Assembly (NCBI GenBank): GCA_902796535.1
Contig: CADBPL010000214.1
Location: 1 to 8,083 of the forward strand
Origin: Oscillospiraceae bacterium
Lineage (GTDB): Bacteria; Bacillota; Clostridia; Oscillospirales; Acutalibacteraceae
DNA length: 8,083 nucleotides
Reading direction: 5' to 3'
Both the position numbers and the translations under genes were made by a program. The stretch's first letter is position 1, and the number at the start of each line of letters is the position of its first letter. The notes beneath the pieces were generated by a model. It had not been told where the DNA came from and made no database searches. It saw only the letters and a list, made by a program, of their open reading frames with translations. This document shows, piece after piece, positions 1-6,337 of this stretch.

Positions 1-32
1 ATCAAATTGTTATCAAAAGGACTTGGATAATG

Positions 33-70
33 CCGGAAAGCCTTGAAAATACTGGCTTTTTCGAATCCGG
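33..70. terminator. weak hairpin between guaA and whatever lies to the left
   Basis: AAAGCC (37-42) can pair with GGCTTT (54-59) around an 11-base A/T-rich loop. An outer CCGGA/TCCGG pair (33-37 with 66-70) extends it across a bulge. On the plus strand the stem is followed by only a few T residues; on the minus strand, the direction of guaA, no good T tract follows. It sits 5 bases past the guaA stop, so it may serve as a poor terminator for one or both directions. This is a structural guess only. Confidence 0.3.
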
Positions 71-74
71 TATC

Positions 75-1055
75 TCACTCCCACTCAATCGTCGCCGAGG
101 GCTTCGGGGTGAGGTCGAACAGCACGCGGTTGACGTTTTCGACCTCGGTGGTGATGCGTTTGGTGATGTGCTCGAGCAGCTCAAACGGCACGTTCTCGAC
201 CGTGGCGGTCATGGCGTCGGTGGTGTTCACGGCGCGGATGATGACGGGGTAAGCGAAGGTGCGCTTGCCGTCTTTAATGCCGACCGATTTGAAATCCGGC
301 ACGGCGGTGAAATACTGCCAGACCTTGCCCGCCAGCCCGTTCTTCGCAAATTCCTCACGCAGGATGGCGTCGGATTCGCGCACGGCTTCGAGCCGGTCTC
401 TCGTGATCGCGCCCAGGCAGCGCACGCCCAGACCGGGGCCGGGGAACGGCTGACGGTAAACCATACCGTCCGGCAGGCCGAGCGCCTTGCCGACGACGCG
501 GACTTCATCTTTAAACAACAGCTTGACCGGTTCGACCAGCTCAAACTGCAGATCCTCCGGCAGACCGCCCACATTGTGGTGCGCCTTGACGCCGTCGGAC
601 TCTAAAATGTCGGGGTAAATGGTGCCCTGCGCAAGGAATTCGATGCCGTCGAGCTTGCGCGCTTCTTCTTCAAACACGCGGATAAACTCAGCGCCGATGA
701 TCTTGCGCTTTTGCTCGGGGTCGGCCACGCCGGCGAGCTTGTCAAGAAAACGATCCACCGCGTCAACGTAAACGAGGTTTGCGTCCATCTGGTTGCGGAA
801 CACCTCGATCACCTGCTCCGGCTCGCCTTTGCGCAGCAGGCCGTGGTTCACGTGAACGCACACGAGCTGCTTGCCGATGGCTTTGATCAGCAGCGCCGCG
901 ACGACGGAGGAATCCACGCCGCCCGACAGCGCAAGCAGCACCTTTTTGTCGCCGATCTGCGCCTTGAGCGCCGCAATCTGTTCCTCAATGAACGCGTTCG
1001 CCAGCGCCGCGGTTGTGATGCGCTCCATTGTTTCCGGTCTTTTGTTTGAATCCAT
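75..1055 (-). CDS. guaA: GMP synthase, ATP pyrophosphatase subunit only (no glutaminase domain)
   Basis: Converts XMP to GMP in the cytoplasm: the synthetase half adenylates XMP with ATP, and ammonia displaces AMP. The 326-residue protein has the N-type PP-loop SGGVDSSV at 44-51, then HHNVGGLPEDLQFELVEP, the QPFPGPGLGVR segment and the dimerisation domain ending in the family signature KPSATIEWE. Bacterial GuaA is usually about 510-530 residues because a class I glutamine amidotransferase of about 190 residues precedes this part. Here translation starts just before the FIEEQI segment that normally follows the linker, and nothing upstream encodes the missing domain. The start is well supported: AAGGAG at 1065-1070 lies 9 bases before the ATG, and a promoter sits directly upstream. 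It therefore resembles the two-subunit layout known from archaea (GuaAb), although the sequence itself reads as bacterial. It either uses free ammonia or has a glutaminase partner encoded elsewhere. Confidence 0.93.
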   Translation of the reverse strand: MDSNKRPETMERITTAALANAFIEEQIAALKAQIGDKKVLLALSGGVDSSVVAALLIKAIGKQLVCVHVNHGLLRKGEPEQVIEVFRNQMDANLVYVDAVDRFLDKLAGVADPEQKRKIIGAEFIRVFEEEARKLDGIEFLAQGTIYPDILESDGVKAHHNVGGLPEDLQFELVEPVKLLFKDEVRVVGKALGLPDGMVYRQPFPGPGLGVRCLGAITRDRLEAVRESDAILREEFAKNGLAGKVWQYFTAVPDFKSVGIKDGKRTFAYPVIIRAVNTTDAMTATVENVPFELLEHITKRITTEVENVNRVLFDLTPKPSATIEWE

Positions 1056-1090
1056 AGCTATCGTCTCCTTGCGTCAAAATTTCTTGTCAT

Positions 1091-1119
1091 ATTATAGCAA
1101 AATCAACCGCCGCCGTCAA
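1091..1119 (-). promoter_or_regulatory. SigA promoter of guaA, extended -10
   Basis: On the minus strand TTGACG (1114-1119) is followed by a 17-base spacer and TATAAT (1091-1096), with TG one base before the -10 box. Transcription would start near 1084, leaving a leader of only about 30 bases, too short for a purine riboswitch. The promoter lies between the ybaK stop (1148) and the guaA start, so guaA can be expressed independently of ybaK. Confidence 0.85.
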
Positions 1120-1147
1120 ATAAAAATTTCCGGCTGCGGCGACCGAA

Positions 1148-1630
1148 TCACAGCGCTGATTCCTGCCAGCCCCTGCACACGTCGACCCATGCGGCGGGGG
1201 CGGAATACTGTTCCAGCTCAGCCATCGTCAGCTCAATGGCGCTGTTGCTGCTGCCGCAGGCGGGGAACACGGTCTCAAACCGCCGGAGCGATTCATCCAG
1301 ATAAACCGAAACGCCCGCATTGACCGCGAACGGGCAAACGCCGCCCACGGCGTGGCCGATGAGCGCGACGGCCTCATCGGGCGAAAGCATTTTGGCCTTG
1401 GCGCCGAACTGCGCTTTGTATTTCGGGTTGTCGATTTTGGCGTCGCCCGCGGCAACGATCAGAATCGGCGCGCCGTTGACCAGAAATGAGAGCGTTTTGG
1501 CAATGCGGCACGGCTCGCAGTGCAGCGCCTGCGCGGCCAGCTCCACCGTCGCGCTCGATACGTCAAATTCCAGCACCCGGTCGGCTATGCCCCGAGCGGC
1601 AAAAAACGCCTTCACTTTTTCAATGGACAT
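1148..1630 (-). CDS. YbaK/ProX-type aminoacyl-tRNA deacylase
   Basis: A 160-residue free-standing editing domain of the YbaK/EbsC/ProX superfamily, which hydrolyses mischarged tRNAs (typically Cys-tRNA(Pro) or Ala-tRNA(Pro)). Visible family marks are the substrate-binding lysine in CRIAKTLSF (Lys45), the GDAKID segment (62-67), the GGVCPF glycine-rich loop (96-101) and VYLDESL after it. GGVCPF is the form typical of the ProX-like branch. The ATG at 1628-1630 was chosen because AGGAGGG (1638-1644) lies 7 bases upstream and the family fold starts directly after it. The frame is open back to 1753, but that 41-residue extension is basic, low-complexity and runs into repeated non-coding DNA. No clear promoter was found upstream, and no terminator separates it from guaA. 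The exact tRNA substrate cannot be assigned. Confidence 0.9.
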   Translation of the reverse strand: MSIEKVKAFFAARGIADRVLEFDVSSATVELAAQALHCEPCRIAKTLSFLVNGAPILIVAAGDAKIDNPKYKAQFGAKAKMLSPDEAVALIGHAVGGVCPFAVNAGVSVYLDESLRRFETVFPACGSSNSAIELTMAELEQYSAPAAWVDVCRGWQESAL

Positions 1631-1746
1631 AAAGGTTCCCTCCTGAGGTTGTTCTTTAAAAAACTGCAAAACTTTACGCTTCGTTGCAGGCACGGATAAG
1701 GAGTGGTTTTGCTTTTTCACCTTCTGATTTTCTGTTTGACGTCCGG

Positions 1747-1771
1747 CAGTCAACTACCCGTCAAGTAAAAA
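1747..1771. repeat. 25-bp direct repeat, copy 1 (paired TTGAC boxes)
   Basis: Begins CAGTCAACTACC and ends GTCAAGTAAAAA. It matches the copy at 1823-1847 at 24 of 25 positions; the single difference is C at 1759 versus G at 1835. On the minus strand each copy carries two TTGAC boxes exactly 11 bp apart, about one helical turn, as for a protein that binds tandem half-sites. The two copies are 76 bp apart. Confidence 0.8.
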
Positions 1772-1822
1772 CCTTTTAAAAAGCCTTAAAACAAGACGAT
1801 TCTTTGCGTTCCGTTTATGTTT

Positions 1823-1847
1823 CAGTCAACTACCGGTCAAGTAAAAA
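1823..1847. repeat. 25-bp direct repeat, copy 2, abutting the pseudogene stop codon
   Basis: Second copy of the repeat at 1747-1771. It starts at the base directly after the minus-strand stop codon (1848-1850) of the AlbA_2-type gene remnant, so copy and gene end may have arrived together. The 51 bases between the copies show no coding signal. Confidence 0.8.
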
Positions 1848-2123
1848 TCATGCCCAATACGGCAAATACTTTCGAGTCTTATCGGATGTTGAATCATCCG
1901 AAATTATAATCAGCCCTTTTTCACAGGTTTCTTTGAGTAATCTGGATACCATTGAGCTGTTTTTCACCGAAATGTCAAAGCGTTCCCGCAACGATGAATA
2001 TAGGATACCAAGCCCTGAAAACCGCAGGCATTTCCCTTTTCTTCTTTTTTTATATGAATCTATTCCGATGTAATCGTCACCTTTAAATTTAACCGGCGAC
2101 GAAAAAGCTCTGCCGATTGACTG
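1848..2123 (-). pseudogene. remnant of an AlbA_2 (Schlafen-type) ATP-binding / RecG-related protein
   Basis: A 91-codon frame, open from a stop at 2124-2126 to TGA at 1848-1850, with no usable start codon and no ribosome binding site. It reads SSPVKFKGDDYIGIDSYKK near its beginning, which resembles the PVxFxGxxYIRxGSYxK strand of the AlbA_2 domain, normally in the first third of these proteins of roughly 450-500 residues. After a short basic stretch it reads LYSSLRERFDISVKNSSMVS, RLLKE and finally RKYLPYWA-stop, the usual winged-helix C-terminus (xxYxPFWA) of the same family. The middle, including the ATPase-C-type region, is absent although the frame is kept, so an in-frame internal deletion plus loss of the 5' end is the simplest reading. 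The intact family is annotated as ATP-binding proteins or putative transcriptional regulators. The family assignment comes from motif recognition, not from a search. Confidence 0.65.
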
Positions 2124-2232
2124 TCAGCTGCTTTTTTATGCAAAAAGTTTTAAAGCCGCTGTCGTTCTTTTCGTCATTATATCCCGCCACGCTTCTCTTG
2201 ACAACTGTTTTTTAAAAAAGTCCGTTGTTCTT

Positions 2233-2261
2233 TTGACTTTTTCGTTCACGAAAGGTATAAT
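2233..2261 (+). promoter_or_regulatory. SigA promoter of the glycyl radical enzyme operon, with inverted repeat in the spacer
   Basis: TTGACT (2233-2238), 17-base spacer, TATAAT (2256-2261). Transcription would begin near 2268, giving a leader of about 46 bases. Within the spacer TTTCG (2240-2244) and CGAAA (2249-2253) form an inverted repeat around TTCA, a plausible operator position for a repressor that excludes RNA polymerase. No regulator gene is adjacent. Confidence 0.85.
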
Positions 2262-2313
2262 GGATTTTATAAATAACCGGGAACGCTCGACGGATAACGA
2301 GAGGAGATCAAAC

Positions 2314-4476
2314 ATGAAGATACAGGAACTCGAGCCGTTTGCGTGCGGCTACGCGGCGGCCGACCGTGATGAAAAAGAATACCGCATCGCCTGCGGCTTC
2401 AAGAGCTTTGCGGAGCATATTCCGCTGAGCATCGACCCGTCGGCATGGTTCGCCGGCCCGGTTCATTTGATGGATCGGCTTGCCTTCCGCTATGAGCGCG
2501 CGGCAGGGATCCGGGCGGATGAAAGCCGCTGCCGCGCCGAGCGCGAAGCGAACCCCGATCTGCGGGCGGAGCTGGATCGGCTCATGGATCGTTTTTTTGC
2601 GCTGGAAACGCCCCGCATCATCAGCAAGGTCAGGTCGCCCGAGCAGGAAACGATGGAACGCTGCAAGGCGGCGTGGGCGGCGGGCGGCGGCCACAGCAAC
2701 CCCGATTACGAGCTGCTGCTGCGCATCGGCACGAACGGCATTCGGGAAAGGATCGCGCTCTTTTCCAAAATCCACACCGACCGGCAAACGTTTTACGATG
2801 CGCTGCTGCTGTGTGTGGACGCGCTCGAAATCATCGCCGACCGCTACAAAGCCCTTGCGCTTGCCATGCAGGAAACCGCCGCGGATGGGGACAAAGCGAT
2901 CCTGGCCCGGCTCGCCGCGGCGCTGGATCACGTGCCGCGCCGTCAGCCGCGCGATTTTTTTGAAGCCTGTGAAATGTTCTGGCTGATTTTCACCTTTGCG
3001 GATATAGATTCGCCCGGGCTGTTCGACTACGCACTGGGCAGCTATTACGAAACGAGCGGCGAAGAAGACCGCTATGCCTGCCTGACCAAGCTGTGGGAGC
3101 TGTTTTATCAGACGAGAACGTGGAACCTGTGCATCGGCGGCAGCGACGAACGCGGCAATGACCGCAGCTGCGCGCTGTCGTATGACGTGCTGAAGCTTGC
3201 GCGGGAGAAAAAATACACGACCCCCAACATCACCATGCGCGTGCACCCCAACACGCCCGAAGCGCTGTGGAAGGCGGCGGTCGAAACGCTGGCGTCGGGC
3301 ATCGGTATGCCTGCGATTTATAATGACGAATGCGTCTGCCCGGCGCTCGAGGCGCTCGGCATTCCGCCGTCCGACTCGCACCTGTACTGCATGAACGGCT
3401 GCAACCAGATCGACATTTTCGGCAAATCCCACATGGGGCTGGAGGACGGCGAAATTTCCGTTGCCAAGGCGCTGGAGTTCGCCCTGTTCAATGGGGTTTG
3501 CCAATATTCCGGCGAACGGCTGGGGCTTGAAACCGGTGACCCGACCGGCTTTGACACCTTTGAAAAGCTCTATGACGCGTTCCTGCGGCAGGTCGACTAT
3601 CTGCTCGACTACGTCACCGAAACCTCCAACAAGGCGCAGGCGCTGTTTGCCGCATACGCCCCGAACCCGTGGAAATCGATCCAGATCCAGGGCTGCATCG
3701 AAAAGGGACTGGATTACAAAAACCGCGGCCCGATCTACGGCCACGGCCAGATTCTGACCGAGGGTCTGCCCGACGCGGTCGATTCGTTATACGCGCTGAA
3801 AACGCTGGTTTACGACACGGGCAAATACACCGTGGCCGATTTTATTGCCGCGCTGAACGGTGATTTTGAAGGCTGCGGCGAACTGCTTGCGGATATCAGA
3901 GCGGTTGAAAAATTCGGCAACGACTGCGACGGGCCCGACGCGCTTTATGGCGCCGTGACCGACCACATCTACCGGTATGCGCAAACCAAAGAAACGTTCC
4001 GCGGCGGCCGGTTCGGCATTGGCTGCAGCACCTTTGAGCGGGCCGCCAATTACGGCCGCCACCTCGGCGCCCTGCCCAACGGCAAGAAAAAATTTGCGCC
4101 CCTGCTGGCGGATTCCATCGGCCCGACCCCGGGCAACGACAAGGCGGGGCCGACCGCGGTGCTGAATTCCGTGCTCTGCTCCAACCAGCTTCTGGCAACG
4201 AGCGGCAACGTTTTGCAGCTGAAATTCTCCAAGGCGCAGTTTGCGACCCCCGCCGGGATGCAGGCCTACCTCGCCCTTGCCAAAACCTATTTCAAACAGG
4301 GCGGTCAGACCCTGCAGATCAACGTTGTTTCCAAAGAAGAGCTGCTCGACGCCAAGCAGCACCCCGAACGGCATGAAAACCTCATCGTGCGCGTCGGCGG
4401 CTTCAGCGAATATTTCAACCGGCTGGAGCCAGATTTGCAGGATAACATCATTGCGCGCACGAGCGTGGAGCTGTGA
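2314..4476 (+). CDS. glycyl radical enzyme (pyruvate formate-lyase superfamily), substrate unknown
   Basis: A 720-residue oxygen-sensitive radical enzyme. The C-terminal glycyl radical loop reads IVRVGGFSEYFNRL, with the radical-bearing glycine at 696 and the conserved LQDNIIART tail. The thiyl cysteine is most likely Cys363 in MNGCNQIDIFGKS, with another cysteine at 359. Other family landmarks are GCIEKGLDY, KFGNDCDGPDAL, LPNGKKKFAPLLADSIGPTPG and KAGPTAVLNSV. Choline TMA-lyase, glycerol and propanediol dehydratase, hydroxyproline dehydratase, isethionate lyase and hydroxyphenylacetate decarboxylase all have C-x-E; here it is C-N-Q (Gln365). It also lacks the C-C pair of pyruvate formate-lyase and is shorter than the eliminases (about 780-850). 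The ATG at 2314 is preceded by GAGGAG at 2301-2306; a longer frame from TTG 2233 starts inside the -35 box and is rejected. No microcompartment targeting peptide, small subunit or transporter gene is visible nearby. Confidence 0.92.
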   Translation: MKIQELEPFACGYAAADRDEKEYRIACGFKSFAEHIPLSIDPSAWFAGPVHLMDRLAFRYERAAGIRADESRCRAEREANPDLRAELDRLMDRFFALETPRIISKVRSPEQETMERCKAAWAAGGGHSNPDYELLLRIGTNGIRERIALFSKIHTDRQTFYDALLLCVDALEIIADRYKALALAMQETAADGDKAILARLAAALDHVPRRQPRDFFEACEMFWLIFTFADIDSPGLFDYALGSYYETSGEEDRYACLTKLWELFYQTRTWNLCIGGSDERGNDRSCALSYDVLKLAREKKYTTPNITMRVHPNTPEALWKAAVETLASGIGMPAIYNDECVCPALEALGIPPSDSHLYCMNGCNQIDIFGKSHMGLEDGEISVAKALEFALFNGVCQYSGERLGLETGDPTGFDTFEKLYDAFLRQVDYLLDYVTETSNKAQALFAAYAPNPWKSIQIQGCIEKGLDYKNRGPIYGHGQILTEGLPDAVDSLYALKTLVYDTGKYTVADFIAALNGDFEGCGELLADIRAVEKFGNDCDGPDALYGAVTDHIYRYAQTKETFRGGRFGIGCSTFERAANYGRHLGALPNGKKKFAPLLADSIGPTPGNDKAGPTAVLNSVLCSNQLLATSGNVLQLKFSKAQFATPAGMQAYLALAKTYFKQGGQTLQINVVSKEELLDAKQHPERHENLIVRVGGFSEYFNRLEPDLQDNIIARTSVEL

Positions 4477-4484
4477 GGCGGAGC

Positions 4485-5330
4485 ATGAACGGAACGATTT
4501 TTGACGTGCAGCGTTTTTCCATCCACGACGGGCCTGGCATCAGAACCACCGTGTTTTTGAAGGGCTGCCCGCTGCGGTGCAGGTGGTGCCACAACCCCGA
4601 ATCGCAGGCCTTTGAGCCCGAACGCATGATTTACCGGAGCAAATGCGTCGGCTGCGGCAAGTGCACAGCGCTCTGCGCCCATGCCTTTGACGCGGCCTGC
4701 GCCGCCTGCGGCCGTTGCGCGGCGGTCTGCGAAGGCGCGGCGCGGGAGATCGCGGGCAAAACGGCGGCGGTTGAGGATATTATCGCGGCCGTCGTCAGAG
4801 ACAGGGCGTTTTACGAAACCTCCGGCGGAGGGCTGACGCTTTCCGGCGGCGAACCGCTCGCGCAGCCTGCGTTTTGCTTTGCGCTGCTCGCGGCCGCCAA
4901 AGAACAGGGCGTTCACACGGCCGTTGAAACCTGCGGCTTTGCCTGGCCGGACGTGCTGGAAAAAATGCTGCCGGTCACCGACCTGTTTCTTTTTGACGTG
5001 AAAGGGATCGACGAAAAAAACCACATTCAAAACACCGGCGCATCCAACCGGGTGATCCTCGATAATGCCAAACGGCTCATGGCTGGCGGGGCAAACGTGA
5101 GGTTCCGTATGCCGTATATCCCCGGCTATAACGCGCAGGAGCTTGAAGCCGTCCGCGCGTTCACCTCAGGCTTCCCGCTTGAGCTCATGCCCTACCACAA
5201 CACGGCCGCCGGCAAATACAAAGCGCTGCAGCGCCCCTTTGCCACCGCCGCCGTTTCACCGCCCGCCGATTCCGAAATGCGCCGCCTGGCCGAAGCTCCG
5301 GGGCTGATCTATTCTCCCTCGGGCATCTGA
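4485..5330 (+). CDS. glycyl radical enzyme activating enzyme (radical SAM)
   Basis: A 281-residue activase that uses S-adenosylmethionine and a [4Fe-4S] cluster to abstract a hydrogen from the glycine of the upstream enzyme. The family start MNGTIFDVQRFSIHDGPG is complete. The radical-SAM motif CX3CX2C is Cys28/Cys32/Cys35 in GCPLRCRWCHNPES. An inserted ferredoxin-like domain has two full CX2CX2CX3C motifs (Cys54/57/60/64 and Cys72/75/78/82), as in activases of choline lyase or hydroxyphenylacetate decarboxylase and unlike plain PflA. SGGEP (120-124) binds SAM. The ATG at 4485 lies 8 bases after the stop of the enzyme gene and 6 bases after GAGG; a GTG at 4473, overlapping that stop, would add four residues but is badly spaced from any ribosome binding site. 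The tight spacing indicates translation coupled with its partner. Confidence 0.95.
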   Translation: MNGTIFDVQRFSIHDGPGIRTTVFLKGCPLRCRWCHNPESQAFEPERMIYRSKCVGCGKCTALCAHAFDAACAACGRCAAVCEGAAREIAGKTAAVEDIIAAVVRDRAFYETSGGGLTLSGGEPLAQPAFCFALLAAAKEQGVHTAVETCGFAWPDVLEKMLPVTDLFLFDVKGIDEKNHIQNTGASNRVILDNAKRLMAGGANVRFRMPYIPGYNAQELEAVRAFTSGFPLELMPYHNTAAGKYKALQRPFATAAVSPPADSEMRRLAEAPGLIYSPSGI

Positions 5331-5406
5331 CCAAAACGTAAAACGCGCCGGGAACATTCCGCGGAGGAACAAGGAACACCTTTGCTTTTTTGTCATAATA
5401 CATATC

Positions 5407-5459
5407 AAACGCCGAGACTCACCTTTGCCAGTGAATCTCGGCGTTTCTGTTGTTTTTTT
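5407..5459. terminator. Rho-independent terminator between convergent operons
   Basis: AAACGCCGAGA (5407-5417) pairs perfectly with TCTCGGCGTTT (5436-5446). One mismatch further in, TCAC pairs with GTGA. A run of T residues follows on the plus strand (TTTCTGTTGTTTTTTT). It ends the glycyl radical operon. The stem also lies 29 bases past the stop of the minus-strand erythrin gene, but its minus-strand T tract (TTTGATATGTATT) is weak, so it is mainly a plus-strand terminator. The 76 bases between the activase stop and the stem hold several GGAAC words and nothing I can interpret. Confidence 0.9.
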
Positions 5460-5474
5460 GTCTGTGCCGCCCGT

Positions 5475-5867
5475 TCAGCGGAGCAGCTGGGCGACCATGT
5501 CGCCATGTCTGGTTTCGTCGTTCTTCACGCTCTCGATTGGCGGAAAACGGTCGATCAGCGGCTGATAATTGCGGGCGGCTGCGTATTCTCCCCGGGCGAT
5601 GAGCGGATACAGCCTTTTTCTGCCGATGAGCCGGTAAAGCAGCGTCAGCAGCGCGGCGTTCCGCTTCTTCGGCGCCAGCGCCGTGTTCGTCAGCGCTTTG
5701 AACACGGCGGCGTGGTGCCCCTCTTCGGCGGCCAGTGTGAGAAACACGGTTTTGTCGCGCTCTGCTTTGGCCGCTTTCGCCAGCGCCTGATACATCAGCA
5801 CGGCGTCCAGCTCCCCCTGCTGCGCGCCAAGCAGCGTTTTCTTCTCCTGATCCGTCATTTCATCCAT
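5475..5867 (-). CDS. rubrerythrin-like diiron ferritin-fold protein without rubredoxin domain (erythrin)
   Basis: A 130-residue four-helix ferritin-like protein. Diiron ligands are visible as Glu19 (helix 1), Glu49-x-x-His52 (EEGHH), Glu94 (RGEYAAARNY), Glu112 and Glu118-x-x-His121 (DETRH), the two ExxH pairs expected in the rubrerythrin family. There is no C-terminal CxxC rubredoxin domain, so it needs an external electron donor. Likely role: reduction of hydrogen peroxide in an anaerobe. It is the third gene of the ohrR operon; its ATG at 5867 is 2 bases beyond the peroxidase stop. The only ribosome binding site (AAGG, 5868-5871) abuts this ATG and is better spaced (9 bases) from the in-frame ATG at 5858, so translation may actually begin three codons later. 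Confidence 0.88.
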   Translation of the reverse strand: MDEMTDQEKKTLLGAQQGELDAVLMYQALAKAAKAERDKTVFLTLAAEEGHHAAVFKALTNTALAPKKRNAALLTLLYRLIGRKRLYPLIARGEYAAARNYQPLIDRFPPIESVKNDETRHGDMVAQLLR

Positions 5868-5869
5868 CC

Positions 5870-6337
5870 TTATTTGTTCAGTTCCGCTTCGATCGCCTGT
5901 TCCAGCGATTCCGGCTTATCCGCCGGCGCAAAGCGCGCGGCGACGTTGCCGTCTTTGCCGATCAGGAATTTGGTAAAGTTCCATTTGATGCGGCCGGACG
6001 CCTGACTTTTCAGGAACGTGTACAGCGGCGCTTCCTCCCGGCCGTTGACCTTGATCTTGGCAAAGCGGGGGAACTTGGTGTTGAAACGCAGCGTGCAGAA
6101 GGAATTGATCTCCTCATCGCTGCCGGGCGCCTGAAACGCAAACTGGTTGCAGGGAAAATCCAGAATTTCAAAGCCCTTTTCGGCATAAGTCTCATACAGC
6201 TTTTCCAGCCCGTCATACTGCGGGGTGAAGCCGCAGCGCGTGGCGGTGTTCACGATCAGCAGCACCTTGCCGCGATAGGCTTCCAGCGAAACCTCATTGC
6301 CTTTGTTGTCAGTTACAGTGAAATCATAGACGCTCAT
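5870..6337 (-). CDS. Cys-type glutathione peroxidase family protein (probably thioredoxin-dependent)
   Basis: A 155-residue thioredoxin-fold peroxidase that reduces hydrogen or organic peroxides. The peroxidatic residue is a cysteine, not selenocysteine: Cys35 in NTATRCGFTPQY. The rest of the catalytic tetrad is Gln69 (FQAPG) and Trp119-Asn120 (WNFTKFLI). Cys81 in INSFCTLRF is at the position of the resolving cysteine of thioredoxin-dependent members, and Cys63 in FPCNQF is the usual third cysteine. Clostridia generally lack glutathione, so thioredoxin is the more likely reductant. The start ATG overlaps the stop of the upstream regulator as ATGA; a GGGAG sits 8 bases before it inside that gene. 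The length is normal for bacterial members. Co-transcription with an OhrR-like regulator supports a role in organic peroxide removal. Confidence 0.95.
   Translation of the reverse strand: MSVYDFTVTDNKGNEVSLEAYRGKVLLIVNTATRCGFTPQYDGLEKLYETYAEKGFEILDFPCNQFAFQAPGSDEEINSFCTLRFNTKFPRFAKIKVNGREEAPLYTFLKSQASGRIKWNFTKFLIGKDGNVAARFAPADKPESLEQAIEAELNK

Larger units (their letters stand above)
1631..2313. other. gene-poor, AT-rich island between ybaK and the glycyl radical operon
   Basis: About 680 bases without an intact gene. From left to right it contains the ybaK ribosome binding site, about 100 bases in which I see nothing, two copies of a 25-bp repeat (1747-1771, 1823-1847), a minus-strand pseudogene (1848-2123), a T-rich stretch with a TTTTTTAAAAAA palindrome (2209-2220), and the promoter and short leader of the glycyl radical operon (2233-2313). 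The base composition is clearly lower in GC than the neighbouring genes, as expected for a decayed insertion site. Confidence 0.6.

Noticed and set aside
30..605. Long plus-strand open frame opposite guaA
   Set aside because: It runs antisense to a clearly recognisable GMP synthase, has no ribosome binding site and no family motifs; long antisense frames are common in GC-rich genes.
1631..1753. 41-residue N-terminal extension of the YbaK-type protein
   Set aside because: The frame is open, but the extension has no family similarity and the ATG at 1628-1630 has an ideal ribosome binding site.
1804..2073. 89-codon plus-strand frame in the gene-poor island
   Set aside because: It overlaps the AlbA_2-like remnant on the other strand, has no ribosome binding site and begins between the two 25-bp repeats; the minus-strand reading explains this DNA better.
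2209..2220. TTTTTTAAAAAA palindrome upstream of the glycyl radical promoter
   Set aside because: A simple A/T run with no GC stem and no -10 at the right distance from TTGACA (2198-2203); not convincing as terminator or promoter.
2233..2313. Upstream TTG start for the glycyl radical enzyme
   Set aside because: The TTG is the first three bases of the -35 box TTGACT and lies upstream of the transcript start; ATG 2314 has a good ribosome binding site.
2308..3744. 478-codon minus-strand frame opposite the glycyl radical enzyme
   Set aside because: An antisense shadow created by GC-rich third codon positions; the product is arginine/alanine-rich with no domain, while the opposite strand encodes a complete enzyme.
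4305..5030. 241-codon minus-strand frame across the enzyme/activase junction
   Set aside because: Antisense to conserved radical-SAM and glycyl-radical motifs and without its own signals.
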